A stretch of 64,000 nucleotides of DNA, taken from contig NC_089176.1 of assembly GCF_947507565.1 (NCBI RefSeq), positions 3,348,001 through 3,412,000 on the forward strand. Reading direction: 5' to 3'. Numbering within the stretch: the first letter of the stretch is position 1; each line of letters opens with the position of its first letter. The DNA comes from Oscarella lobularis. Its lineage: Eukaryota; Porifera; Homoscleromorpha; Homosclerophorida; Oscarellidae. The notes beneath the pieces are model-generated. The model saw only the letters and a list, made by a program, of their open reading frames with translations, was not told where the DNA came from and did no database searches. Positions 11,507-21,732 of this stretch are shown one piece after another. Made by a program: the position numbers and the translations under genes.

Positions 11507-13441
11507 CTACCAGCATGCTTCAGAGCACGTCACCCCAACAGCCATGTGTTGGGAAAATGTAGGAAGATCAATCGTCCAGTTACCATTTCCAGACGAAACG
11601 GGCTTAAGCAAGCCACGACCAAGCACGTCGACAGCAAAAACCGAGCGAGCAACCACGCCGGCAAGGTTCACGGAAGCACCAGCAATCTGCTTCCGTATGG
11701 GATACTTATAGTAAACCCACAAGAACTCGTTAACGATCATAACAACGAACGAGGTAGCGTTCGATCTCGAAACGGTAGCGTGAACCTGGGAAACTTCGCC
11801 GTTTCCCAAAGAGACTCTCACAGGCGGTTGACCGACCTGACTAACTATCTGAGCCCACAACGCCTTCTCGCGACCGTGACGAACCGTCTCGTCCGTCCAG
11901 CCTTTATCCGCGTGAATACGATAGACGCGACCTCCGCTCTTTTCAAACAGAGCGAGACCCCTTTCCTGATCTGCGGTCCCGTTACCGATTGGTACGACGA
12001 TAGCGCGATATCCTTCGTCGTAGAGAGGACTCGTCGAAAAGGAGTCGGTCTCGTTGATCGACAACTGCCAATCGGTTATAAGGCCAGCGGGAACGTGTCG
12101 ACGTAGCAACATTTCCCAGGCGGACACGGTGGGAAAAAGGACGGCGTCCCACTCGACGAAAGCGCTACGCAACGCATAGCGATTGCGCGCTTCCTCGCTG
12201 AAATAGACACCAGCCCATCGTAGAGGCCGAGTCCCATTCAAATAGGGATTCAGGAGTCCGGCCATTTCGTAGGTTGCATTGAATAGGTGATGATTCGGTA
12301 TGAGACTCTCGGCGTGATCGGGATTGGCGACGTCGCCGTAGGCCATCTGCACGAACGACGCCGTCGCCGCTTGACTCGCGTTGCGAAGTTTCGGTATCCA
12401 AACGTGCGCCGGCCGTCCGCTCGCCGCGTCGCGCGCAATCGAATACCCAAACGATAGGTGAACGTCCATGGAAAATCGATTGTCGTGCAACGACTTCTTG
12501 AACACGTCGACGCACGCACGATGAAGAGGTATCTCGAACTCCGTCTTGGCGACGGTCGACGCGGTCGCGTTCACCATGCGCGTCGTCTCGTACAACGAAT
12601 GCCCGTCGTTGGCGCAGGGAACGAGATAGACGGATACGATGGGTACGACGTAGGGTGACTTTGCATAGATTGCTTCGGTGATCTCGCGAAAGTGCTCCTC
12701 AACTGAGAACGTGTTGAACTCGAGTAACTTCACGTAGGTCGGATCGCTCGTGTTCGCCTTCTTTGGCAGGTCGAGTCCGCCGGACCACGCGTGAAATTTC
12801 TCTTGACAGTACTGGCACCAGCAGCCTTCGGGCGGCTGAGGAAAATGATCGATGTAGAATCCGTCGACGCCAAAGTCGACTAATTCGAGAAGTTGACTTT
12901 TGTATGTTTCCCTCCACGGCGAATTGACGCACAGTCCAAGGCCTTTGACGCCCTTCACCGTCTTCCCTTCGGCGTTCCTGTTCGCCCACGTCATGTTGCT
13001 GTATTTCGCGTAGTACGCACTCGACTGGGGCCAATAGTAGAGAACGATTTTCTGCCCGTTGGCGTGAGCTTTCTCGATGAACTCCTTCGGCAGATTGCGA
13101 CCGGTTGCCTGTACGAATGGATGCCAACTTTCTTGGGGGCCCGTTGGCCACCACGTTCCTTCTTCGCCCGTTTTTGCGTGGCGAACGAAGGCCTTGACGC
13201 CAAGCTCGTTGAATAGGTTCGCTGCGTTTTCGAACGCCGGTTCGCACGTTTTCGTCGTCGCGTTGCAGTAGCGATTGATCTGGAAGCGCGTGTGCGCGTG
13301 CGTTCGATGAGAGTCGTACCATAATGGAAGACCGCACGCGCCACATAGCAGTCCGGCTAACCGTAGTAACGCGAAGAGTCGGCTTGAAACGGGCATCGCT
13401 CTTGCCCTGCGCTCTTGCTGAAGTGCTCTTAACGCACGCAT
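11507..13441 (-). CDS. Secreted glycosidase-like TIM-barrel protein (GHL6-like)
   Basis: Single uninterrupted frame of 644 aa. A signal peptide begins at the inner Met 13396 (MPVSSRLFALLRLAGLLCGACG), so the mature start may be there rather than 13441. The N-terminal half reads like a glycoside-hydrolase TIM barrel: VKAFVRHAKTGEEGTWWP, HANGQKIVLYYWPQ and VDGFYIDHFPQPPEGCWCQYC, whose D-x-C-x2-C pattern is seen in the hypothetical glycosyl hydrolase 6 type families. The last third (YRAIVVPIGNG, GGRVYRI) resembles a beta-galactosidase trimerisation or GATase-like domain. There are several N-glycosylation sequons. The substrate cannot be named. It is intronless among intron-rich genes, and the domain pattern is commoner in bacteria, so transfer is possible, but the signal peptide shows animal-type use now. 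Confidence 0.65.
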   Translation of the reverse strand: MRALRALQQERRARAMPVSSRLFALLRLAGLLCGACGLPLWYDSHRTHAHTRFQINRYCNATTKTCEPAFENAANLFNELGVKAFVRHAKTGEEGTWWPTGPQESWHPFVQATGRNLPKEFIEKAHANGQKIVLYYWPQSSAYYAKYSNMTWANRNAEGKTVKGVKGLGLCVNSPWRETYKSQLLELVDFGVDGFYIDHFPQPPEGCWCQYCQEKFHAWSGGLDLPKKANTSDPTYVKLLEFNTFSVEEHFREITEAIYAKSPYVVPIVSVYLVPCANDGHSLYETTRMVNATASTVAKTEFEIPLHRACVDVFKKSLHDNRFSMDVHLSFGYSIARDAASGRPAHVWIPKLRNASQAATASFVQMAYGDVANPDHAESLIPNHHLFNATYEMAGLLNPYLNGTRPLRWAGVYFSEEARNRYALRSAFVEWDAVLFPTVSAWEMLLRRHVPAGLITDWQLSINETDSFSTSPLYDEGYRAIVVPIGNGTADQERGLALFEKSGGRVYRIHADKGWTDETVRHGREKALWAQIVSQVGQPPVRVSLGNGEVSQVHATVSRSNATSFVVMIVNEFLWVYYKYPIRKQIAGASVNLAGVVARSVFAVDVLGRGLLKPVSSGNGNWTIDLPTFSQHMAVGVTCSEACW

Positions 13442-13684
13442 TTGCCGGAAACTGCCCCAGCGCGAAATGGCCGGAAATCTAGAAAGTCACTACAGGTGCA
13501 ATTCATTAATTAAAACAGAACCTAAAACAAAAACAAGCGTGATTTTAGCACACATGCTTAGTACGGTCCTAAAGAAATTCTGCATTGGACTCGTTTCCTA
13601 CTGTATGGAGTTGCACCGCCGGGTACGTCAGTACTTAATACAATTTACCATCTTTCTACAGCCTAAGCTTCTGCTTTAATTAAA

Positions 13685-13876
13685 ATGGCCGGCGTGGAAA
13701 AGTTAGTGCGGCTTCGGTATATTTCTGAAGAGACTAGACATATGTACCGTGGCACTTTTAGAGAGACCGAAAACAAACCAGGAAGCGTTCAAAATCACGC
13801 CAAAACCTGTCCCAGCTGTGGGGCTTCGCTTTGGTGCTGGGCAACCCGTTGCAGTAGGTGCGGCGCTCACGTCTGA
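13685..13876 (+). CDS. Micro-protein with C-terminal zinc ribbon, family alpha copy 1
   Basis: Two-exon model: 13685-13701 (17 nt) and 13762-13876 (115 nt), 43 aa. The intron is 60 nt, so an unspliced frame of 63 aa also exists. The spliced form aligns with copies at 15751 and 16235, which have exactly the same exon lengths. The C-terminus carries CPSCGASLWCWATRCSRCGA, two CxxC knuckles ending a few residues from the stop, as in minimal zinc ribbons. Before it lies a conserved H-A-K-T-C stretch. No signal peptide or membrane segment. Function unknown; a small zinc-binding protein is inferred. Confidence 0.6.
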   Translation: MAGVEKLVRLRYISEETRHMYRGTFRETENKPGSVQNHAKTCPSCGASLWCWATRCSRCGAHV

Positions 13877-14547
13877 AGTAAGCATATGAAGGCGTCATGA
13901 CACTCGTGCTGCTGAAAAAAAAACGACTTGTCTTTTACACGTTCGCTGTTGTGTCTTTGAAATTTGTGCGTGTGCTATTTAGCCAACTCACAGTGTAGGC
14001 AGCCCATTCACGCAGTCCCGTTGAATCGCGGATTTGTCGCTGAGCTCGGAAATGCATGCCGGTCTCAACTTTCCGAAGAGAGGTTTGTCGACTATCTGGA
14101 TACTTAACTGGTTACTAAACGATCCGCGATCGAGACACCAGATGAAGCGAGCGCGGACTTCCTGTTCGAGCCAACCGAGCTACTGTAGTAGGACGACCGC
14201 TCGCGTAACAGACCCCATCACTACTTTTCGAAAGTAGACCTTACCATTGTAATTGGAAGAACTTCAGCTGCTGAATGCGTCAGTACACTTCACGATCGAG
14301 GCTCTAAAGTTTAGACCGTCTACGTAGCTGTAGTCAGTGAAGAGGGATATTATATGCGACGCGCTATAGATATGCTCCAACTAGCAGAACTACACTGGCA
14401 GGGCAAAACATCACACGCGTTATAGTAAGCAATCGGCAGTGGCGAAATCAATGCTTCAAGGATAACGAGGTTAATTCACACACTCTTTTGGCGGTGGAAT
14501 CTGTGATGTAAATAAAGACAATTTTAGAGGACTTGACTAAAGCAACC
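13877..14547. other. Intergenic, nothing recognised
   Basis: About 670 bases with only short open frames and no similarity to neighbouring families that I can see. Confidence 0.5.
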
Positions 14548-14815
14548 TTAATTGCCCCTATGATCGTCCGGAATCATGTACGGACTGGAGCCGTCGTGGG
14601 TGCCTGCCTGGCCACATGCAGGACACCGTCGATACCGAAGCTTTTGTTTCTGTTGAGCGTTGAAACAGTCTTTGCAAACGCTACACATGCACGGGAGTAT
14701 TGAGACGGTCTGAACGACGTGGCTACGACATCGAAAACACTGCTGAAGTCCCTGCACCCGGATCACACAGTCGTACACAATGCATAAGAAATGACGAGAG
14801 CGCTCTCACTAGCAT
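14548..14815 (-). CDS. Mini RING-like Cys-rich protein, family beta copy 1
   Basis: Two-exon model on the minus strand: 14815-14810 (just ATG plus one codon) and 14751-14548; 69 aa. Cys spacing is C-x2-C-x12-C-x-C-x2-C-x2-C-x13-C-x2-C (CFRC, LPCMCSVCKDC, CPACGQ), which is RING-finger spacing with Cys in place of the usual His. The tail AGTHDGSSPY is shared with the copy at 19886-20137, which has the same tiny first exon. RING folds usually act as ubiquitin ligases, but with nothing beyond the finger that role is only a guess. Confidence 0.55.
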
Positions 14816-15750
14816 GACAAGTCTTTTGAGTCAATTTACGCAGGGATGTACGGTGTAGAGAGACGAAGAAGTGACTTTCTATAAAGAGGAGACAGTTGTT
14901 TACGAGAAAGATCGTTATCTAGAAGCGTCGAACCTATAGCAAACTCCTTTCCGACGCTTGACAACAATCAATTCGAGCGGCGAGACTCAGAAGAAACTAC
15001 AGACATTGAGCTATGATCATAATTCACATGTGCTGAGCGCACCAGGAAAAGAGTGTGCTCAATTTTGAGCCTGACATGCGCCAAGCGGACCGACGAGCTA
15101 CGAAGCAGCTACACTATCTCACCAATTTGACGATCTGAGCAGGTTTCTTCAACGTCGCAAAAGCTTTGGGAAACAACGGCGGTGCGTGTACATTAGGTAA
15201 ATGCGCTGCTGGTGACGACGGTTAGTGTGGGCGGTAGATTTCTGCGCTCTGATTGGACAGAAGCCCGTTGTTTACGAACACAAATCTTATACCTCCACTT
15301 GTGCATCATGTGAACGGTCTCCCGAGTCGAAGCGCTTTGTTGCCGCGCGTTTTTATGCAAACGGCGCTGCTATGCGTGTTTGATTGGTGTGTGCGCCAAG
15401 ATCGACGTCGCTATTGCTTTAAATATTCGTCATGGCGACGGCACCTATAGCGAGTTCGTCTCCGTAGCATCTGACGTATGACAATGCAACCCGCCCGGTA
15501 AGGCTTCATCCCGCGGCCTTAGCCTGCACCGTGAACAGCACGCAGATGAACTATGCGTATGAGTAGGTAATCAAATAATGGCGTCGTAGACCAACCCAAC
15601 ACGTGTGGCAATCCGCCCAAGGTCTAGATGAGTGCATCTTAATTTTTATCGCAAATTGCAATCTCTTTAAGCTGCCGCAAGGTCATGTAAAGGCAAATCT
15701 ACAGAAAGAAGATTACAGTTTACGGCAAGTCTCTGCCGTGTCGGCCCGGT
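14816..15750. other. Intergenic, nothing recognised
   Basis: About 930 bases between a mini-RING gene and a zinc-ribbon micro-gene. No long frame, no repeat structure and no RNA gene recognised by eye. Confidence 0.5.
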
Positions 15751-15944
15751 ATGTCGCTCACACAAAAGTCGGTAGCCATCGGTGTTTTTAGAGACTCGAC
15801 ATAGCGCGTGGCTTTTTTGCTCCCCGTAGGAAAGCCGAATACAAAGCCAGCGGTGCTCAGCACAACGCTAAAACCTGTGGCAGTTGTGGTGCTTCAAATT
15901 GCGCATCGGCTGAACGCTGTTGGAACTGCGGCGCGTTCTTCTGA
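15751..15944 (+). CDS. Micro-protein with C-terminal zinc ribbon, family alpha copy 2
   Basis: Two-exon model: 15751-15767 (17 nt) and 15830-15944 (115 nt), 43 aa. The second exon follows a good acceptor (CCCCGTAG) and ends CGSCGASNCASAERCWNCGA plus two Phe. The donor GTCGGT is weak and is supported mainly by the match to the 17-nt first exons of the other two copies. The HNAKTC stretch before the ribbon is shared with copy 1. Function unknown. Confidence 0.5.
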
Positions 15945-16234
15945 AGAGAATACTCGCGTGCTAGCTCAATGTGCCGCGGAATAAACCTTGCCTGCTCTCG
16001 CGTTTGTGAAAGTCTGAATAAACGTTGTTCGTGCTGATGAAGTAGCTAGTCTTTCCTCTTTTTGCAGCGCAGCAGCAAGAAGGTGAGCGGAAAACGAAAT
16101 CTCAGATAATCTAATCTCTAATCTATGATGCAAATTCGCGATTCCGCGTTGACCTTTTAACCTGCCACAATTCAATTCCAGGAGTCAGTTAGTTAGTAGC
16201 CCAAGTTGTCTATACCGCCGTGCGTGTTTCAGCT

Positions 16235-16436
16235 ATGTTGTCCAAGGAAATGTCAGTATATAATATAAACTGGATCGTTCTCGCGCAGAGACTAACACGG
16301 CATGCACACTTTTCCCTATAGGAAGAGCGAAAATGATGTTGGCTGTGTTCAACATCACACCAAAATCTGTGACGGCTGCAAAAGAGAGGTTCCCTGCGAA
16401 GCCCAGCGTTGCCGACACTGCGGCCATTATTTCTAA
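16235..16436 (+). CDS. Micro-protein with C-terminal zinc ribbon, family alpha copy 3
   Basis: Two-exon model: 16235-16251 (17 nt) and 16322-16436 (115 nt), 43 aa. The ribbon is CDGCKREVPCEAQRCRHCGH followed by Tyr-Phe-stop. Donor GTCAGT and acceptor CCCTATAG border a 70-nt intron. Exon lengths and phase are identical to copies 1 and 2, and an H-x-K-x-C stretch precedes the ribbon. Function unknown. Confidence 0.55.
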
Positions 16437-16936
16437 TCAAACGTGCCGACCTTCATGAGAACGTCAAAGGACTCAGTGTGAGTGTGCGCCTTGCTATATG
16501 TACTTGTCCGTGTTGGTGCAATAAATGTCGTGCGCATATGAAACAAGAAGCCGGTTCTATATGTAGCCTCGAAGCTATTTTATGAATGCATGCAAGGTGA
16601 AAATAGATTCTGGGGAGAGAGTCGTCGGGATTTGTTGACGAGATAAAAACGTAGCAACTAATAAGATAGCAGACGCACCAGCTGCGCGCGGGAGGATTTT
16701 CCTGCCTCAACCCCTGAGGCATGCATGCATGTTGGCACATTCCCGCCTATACTGCGTTCATCGGCTGATTTGGTATGAACTTTTTGCAGCAAACCAGTAA
16801 ATCAACTGGACAACGTTGGTTGAGTAAGAAAACTGTTTTGCGAGAAATTATCTCCATGCGCGACAAACTTAATATCAACAAGGTTTAACGTAAATCATCA
16901 TCTGCGCGCATATTGTAGTAGCAGAGTATCGAAAGT
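16437..16936. other. Upstream region of channel paralog 2
   Basis: About 500 bases with no supported gene. A 95-codon minus-strand open frame lies inside, but it has no splice or homology support. Confidence 0.45.
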
Positions 16937-19154
16937 ATGACCACGCCCTCGAAGACAAACGAAGAGGAAATAGGACGAGTTATTCGAAACGAAAAAGCCA
17001 ATGCAGTGCACAAAAAGTTTCTGTGGGATGAAGCACTATATGTCTTAGCTCTAGTGAGTGGAACTTTGGTGTTTGTCGCACTCGGTCAAGGTATCGTCAT
17101 GGATAATGAACTATCGTGCGCAGTTCCCACGAGCATGAATCGCGATCAGGCAAGATTTGTAGAGCAGTGGTGCTATGCAGGCGTCTCGGCAATCGATGGA
17201 ATGCCTCTTCTACTGTTCGTTCAAGGACTTGTAATAGTAGGGCCTCACTTGTTCTGGGAAGCCGTTGCCGAGCCCGCTTTGCAGCAATTCTTCTCCATGA
17301 CTACGTTACTTGAACGACTGAGAGATCGCAACACCGGTCAGTACAGCTTCATGACAATGCAAGTCGTAAGAAAACTTATGGCAACGTACAAAGGAAATCA
17401 CAGACTCCATCGTGTCTATTTCGGCAAGATCTTGGCGCAGCTATTTACCTCAGCAGGATTTTTTGCATGGCTGCTGTATATTCTCTTCGAATCTAATCAA
17501 TTTCAAGCGGATTTTCTTTGCCGCAACGTTGCAAACGACACTTCGCGTGTAAGATTTCAATCGCAAGTACCGGCGTCTTTATCGTTTGAAGAAAACCTGC
17601 CTCTCGACGTCCTGTGCACGTATAACAAAGCCTTTTTTATGTTCAACGTATGGATAGTAGACGTAATTGTGGTTGCCGCAGCTGCGGGCGCAGGAGTGAT
17701 AGGATGGTGGTGGTATAAAAGAAATCATTGGGTTCAACTCGACTATGGAAGTCATGCAAATTTTCTCTATTCCTTTTCAATGAACCGAGGTTCAGAAAGA
17801 TATCGTCCAACGAACGACCACAAACGTGGAGTAACGTTGGGTAAGGATTTAGATTTTTTGCTTTTGTTATTGTTCAACAAAGACAACGGAAAAGGAGAAA
17901 CCTTCTTCGACGCTCTAGTTGACATTGAATTAGAAGAGCGATGGGGACACGACACGGAGGGGTACACCAGTTACAGGGCAAAACTTTTTGGTACTGAAAA
18001 CAAAGATGCAATTATAGACAAAGAAGTAACTTCTCTATGCAACAAAAACGTGGAATCAGACACGCCAGGCGAGAAACCGCCTGATGCGAGATGGGGACGC
18101 TGCCTTCTCGGAGAAAGACTACTTCAAATCTGCTATAAACAGGGCAAAGAAAGACGAGACGCAAAGGGACGAGACATTTCAAGGCGACCATTCACTCGAG
18201 GATTGCACCTATTCTGCGGTTCAAAAGGCTGCACGCTTATGATCCTAAGGTTATGTAAAGATGTAAGCATTAATTAACGCGAGATACGGTCTGTGGTCGC
18301 ATCCAAATAACAGGATCGCTTTATAAGTGCACACCAATTAGAAGTGTTAGGTCGTCATCAAAATTTAGCTGTACTTTTATCTCAAATGACCTCTATTTAT
18401 TTCTATTTAATGCAGATGATGGCAGTTGATCTGAACTACTTTCACCACCCCGTCGTTGAAAAGTTGCCGCTTCAAAATGAAGAGAGCAGCAATAGCAAGC
18501 AAGACCGGGCTAAAGGAAGCAGCGCGCCTCAAAAGGCAAACGCACCAGTCCGAAAGCCGGACGACGTTGAAAAGCAAATCTCTGAAGAGATCTATTCCAA
18601 CCTAAAGTACATTCGGGTGCCGTGGAACATTACAAGTAAAGAGGGACCAGAACAAGCGCCGGTAAAAACGCCAGCACAAGAAGCTTGCAAAGTCTGCATT
18701 GCTAATGCTTTTTGACAGTTAAACCTAAAACTGAGAAAGAACCCAGACGTCAAATATGACCTCATCGTCATCACGTGCCTTGAGCCTCACTTTCGATCAA
18801 GTGCAGGTGCGTTAGGACTGCCATGATGAGAAAATTCCTAACTGATTTTGTGAATAGCCAGGGTGATTCTCGAAAACATCTTCTGGGAGTGCACAGAAGA
18901 CGGGTGCTTAGTTCTCTTCGTTGCAGACGAAAAAGGATCCAATGACATTGATGAGGCACTAGCAAGTGTTTTTGTGTAGTAAGAAGAAATCTATCAAATT
19001 GAATCAAATGCTAGTGTGTGAATTTAGTTGTGACGACCTATCGCCATGGAAATCCTATATGGAGACTTGCTCAGATGCGTCGGTGGAATTCAGAATCATG
19101 ACGAAGAAATTTAGGATATCCAAGTTCGAAGACAAACAACTCCTTTCAAAGTAG
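16937..19154 (+). CDS. Innexin/pannexin/LRRC8-like four-pass channel protein, paralog 2
   Basis: Five exons: 16937-18262, 18416-18661, 18719-18806, 18858-18978, 19028-19154; about 635 aa. The topology matches paralog 1: two Cys in each extracellular loop, LFVQGLVIVGPHLFWE at TM2, and KDLDFLLLLLFNKDNGKGE after TM4. Exon 1 ends just after the shared HLFCGSKGCT motif. The C-terminal exons carry LIVITCLEPHF and VILENIF. Exon 4 appears to end in a TAG stop, but TA|GTAAG is a splice donor and the codon becomes TAT when joined to exon 5. The last exon gives a short charged tail of 42 codons without the Ser/Thr-rich extension of paralog 1. Predicted plasma-membrane channel; ligand and permeant unknown. 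Confidence 0.75.
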
Positions 19155-19885
19155 CTGTGACTAATCATTGAGCTTCAAAAGATCTTAGTTTTTCGTTTGG
19201 GCGTTTCATTAGAGATATGCAATTCGTAGGTAGAAGCTAGATGTGGTAAAAATGAATAAATAACCCTTAGATAGAAAGAATTGTTCCGTTTGACACGACG
19301 CAGAAAGAGAGCTCTAGAATGATAAGTAAAGATGAAAACTACACTAGCAGATGCACTGCTTAGGATGGCAAGGACGTGAGGACATTCTTCCTTCTTTTTT
19401 CCTGTACTTGATTATTAGGGTGGAAATTTTGCAGATACAATCCTTGTGAGCCAAAGAGAATCTTCTTGGTGAATTGTTTGCCACACACGTTCAGTACCCC
19501 AATTGGGAGCCCGGCAGATTCGCTTCGCAGACCTAAAGCACAGCACCTTTAAGCAGGCAAAGCACGTAAAATAGAACGACTGTGATTGCAGCAATTCAGC
19601 AGCAACACCTATTCGGGGGTCCCGCCTGAACAACGCTCCGTTCCTACTCTCACCTCTCACCAAACTGCGCGACAGCAGCGAATTGACCCCGGAATAAAGA
19701 TGAACGAAGCAGCCTCGGAGAAGAATAGTAGATAGCTCCCGGACCCGGATACGAAGGCACTCTGCTTGCAGAGACGATAATCCGCGATCAAAAACAAATT
19801 TCCTCTAATACTTTTAGAAGGACTATTAGACCCTTTTAGCTTATGTAGTAGCTACCAGTAACACGCACATAACTGAAGGTATGAT
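19155..19885. other. Intergenic, possible Cys-rich fragment
   Basis: About 730 bases. A minus-strand frame at 19415-19663 contains CFACLKVLC and ICRAPNW, faintly like the Cys-rich exon at 21309, but with no start, splice or clear alignment. Otherwise nothing seen. Confidence 0.35.
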
Positions 19886-20137
19886 TTACTTGCCGGCCTG
19901 AGACAAAAAACTTAAAGGATCCGAACCGTCGTGTGTTCCGGGCTGTCCGCAATGTGGGCAATATCTGCATCTGGGTTTTGATTTCAATTGAGCGTTGATG
20001 CAGTTGATGCAAATATAGCATAAGCACGGATGGATCTGAACTAGTTTTGACTCGCGAGCGCAGTGTCTGCATCTGGAGGCCTAGTAGTACGCTACAGAAC
20101 GATTTACTAAATCAGAGCTTATTATACTTACAGGCAT
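19886..20137 (-). CDS. Mini RING-like Cys-rich protein, family beta copy 2
   Basis: Two-exon model on the minus strand: 20137-20132 (ATGCCT) and 20080-19886; 66 aa. The donor is a perfect GTAAGT and the acceptor ACTACTAG. Cys motifs CRHC, HPCLCYICINC and CPHCGQ give the same RING-like spacing as 14548-14815, again with Cys at the usual His position, and the tail PGTHDGSDP is shared. Two unrelated intergenic positions keeping the same two-codon first exon supports real genes. Function unknown; zinc binding inferred. Confidence 0.55.
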
Positions 20138-21215
20138 GTTCATCAAATATCAGTCATGAGCAAAATTGATCAAACCCCACTTAGTCCGCCGGAGAGACAG
20201 TCGTAGTAGATCTCGGTAAGAGAGAAAGAGCTTCGGAGTAAGTAATTTCTTGTTTTATACCTAAAATAAACAAAAACAATGCTTGAAAGCAACGAACGGC
20301 GTGGCTCGGTACAAAAAGAGCAGACATGCCGCCATCACTATACGGCGGTCGGCAAGAGTGACGACAACGCTCAACAGAAAGTTCAGATTGGGCAAGTAAA
20401 TAAAAGGGCGTGTGCTTTATAGTGAGAAAAAGTCAACAGAATACGATAGGGGGCTTGCTATAGGGGCTAAAAACTCTGACATAAAACATTTTCCACCTCT
20501 TGCGAAAGACGAAAGGCGAAAAGGTGAGCTTCTTTGCCTTACAACTTGGGCGAGGCTGGCGTCAAAGTGTCGCTCACCTGCAAATCTAATCATTCGTTCT
20601 CACATCCGATTGGCCAAAAACCTTAGTGATAACGCACTCGTTGTAATTCACTTAGGGTAAAAGACCCGAGTTCTAGAAATCGAAGTAACTAAAATGGCTT
20701 TAGCCACAAACTAAGACGTTTTTGTGAGCCTCGAAATGCGAATTCTACCTTGCTAGGCACTGATTTATTAATTTGACCCTCCAGTTGTTGCCGTCGATGT
20801 CTGTGGAAAATGCCATGAGAGGAAAAACAACTTGATTGATACGGTAGGCACTCTAGTTTTATCCTAACGCAAACGAACTTACCGTCTGTCAGAGTCAGCT
20901 AAGAAAAGCCGTCGCTAGAAGCGAGGTCAAGAAACTTCGCCTCGGTGAATTTATCAGACTGGACTCGAATACCGCTATCCTTGAGCAAACGCCGAATCGT
21001 AATCCAACTAAGGTGCAACACAGAGCAAAAGTAGCTTCGAAACGGATTTAATTGTCTCAGCACTGTAGCAAAATTGTTTTGACTCTAAGAAATGCATTGA
21101 ATAATGAGATAATTTAATACTGCCACTCCGAGGGGCGGTGACGTGCGCAATTTTGGCATTTGCGAGACAAAGTACTTACGTTTGAGCTCCTCAGCTTGTT
21201 TCTTCTTCGTCCCAC
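20138..21215. other. Intergenic, nothing firmly recognised
   Basis: About 1.1 kb. An 82-codon plus-strand frame (20412-20660) has no recognisable feature. Around 20793-20825 one frame shows CCRRCLWK followed by a stop, possibly a decayed zinc-ribbon exon, but this is too short to call. Confidence 0.4.
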
Positions 21216-21600
21216 ATGTCTTCAAGGTAAATCTGCTGGCCTCACTCGCCTCTGAGTCCCGATTGTTCGATGACCGCCTAAATGCACGTGTAAATAACTT
21301 TTTTGCAGCAAAATAGTCGAATGTTTCTACTGCTCAAACCCTGCTGTAAGGCAATGTGCTAAGTGTACGAAAACGGTTTGTAAAAAGAAAAAGTGTGCCG
21401 ATTCAAGCGAATGTTCTTACTCCCGCCAAAGCAATGCTCATACCTGGGAAAAAATCAACTACAAATGTCTCAACTGCCCAAGAACCGCTACAAAGTATTG
21501 TACTTTGTGCAAGTACACGTTTTGCGAAAGGTGTGGCGATTCACGCGAATGCCCTCGCTGCGGCCAACGCAATGCTTATACCTGGAAAAGAATCGACTAA
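21216..21600 (+). CDS. Small protein with duplicated Cys-rich B-box-like fingers
   Basis: Two exons: 21216-21226 (ATGTCTTCAAG) and 21309-21600, about 100 aa; donor GTAAAT and acceptor TTTTGCAG. The protein has two tandem units. The first contains CFYCSNPAVRQCAKC, KKCADSSEC and NAHTWEKI; the second contains CLNCPRTATKYCTLC, ERCGDSREC, CPRCGQ and NAYTWKRID. The spacing resembles B-box or MYND-like zinc-binding knuckles. The internal duplication and the shared NAxTW(E/K)(K/R)I ending are clear. It ends 132 bases before channel paralog 3. Function unknown. Confidence 0.6.
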
Positions 21601-21732
21601 AAGGTCATTTTTGTGTGACGACATCATTGCGCTTTTTTGTCTTACGTTTTTTAACATGACGCTCCCGCATTTCACCGTACAAGTGTGACGTCATGCAGTG
21701 TTGATAGCAACATATATTATCTACTTAGTGCA

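Noticed and set aside
13685-13876. Unspliced 63-codon reading of zinc-ribbon micro-gene 1
   Set aside because: The 60-nt intron happens to stay open, but the two paralogs show the same 17 + 115 nt exon pattern, so the spliced 43-residue form is preferred.
19415-19663. Possible Cys-rich exon on the minus strand
   Set aside because: Only scattered Cys, no start or splice border, and no convincing alignment with the nearby zinc-finger genes.
20793-20825. Possible fourth zinc-ribbon exon (CCRRCLWK then stop)
   Set aside because: Too short, lacks the paired CxxC spacing and the upstream 17-nt exon.
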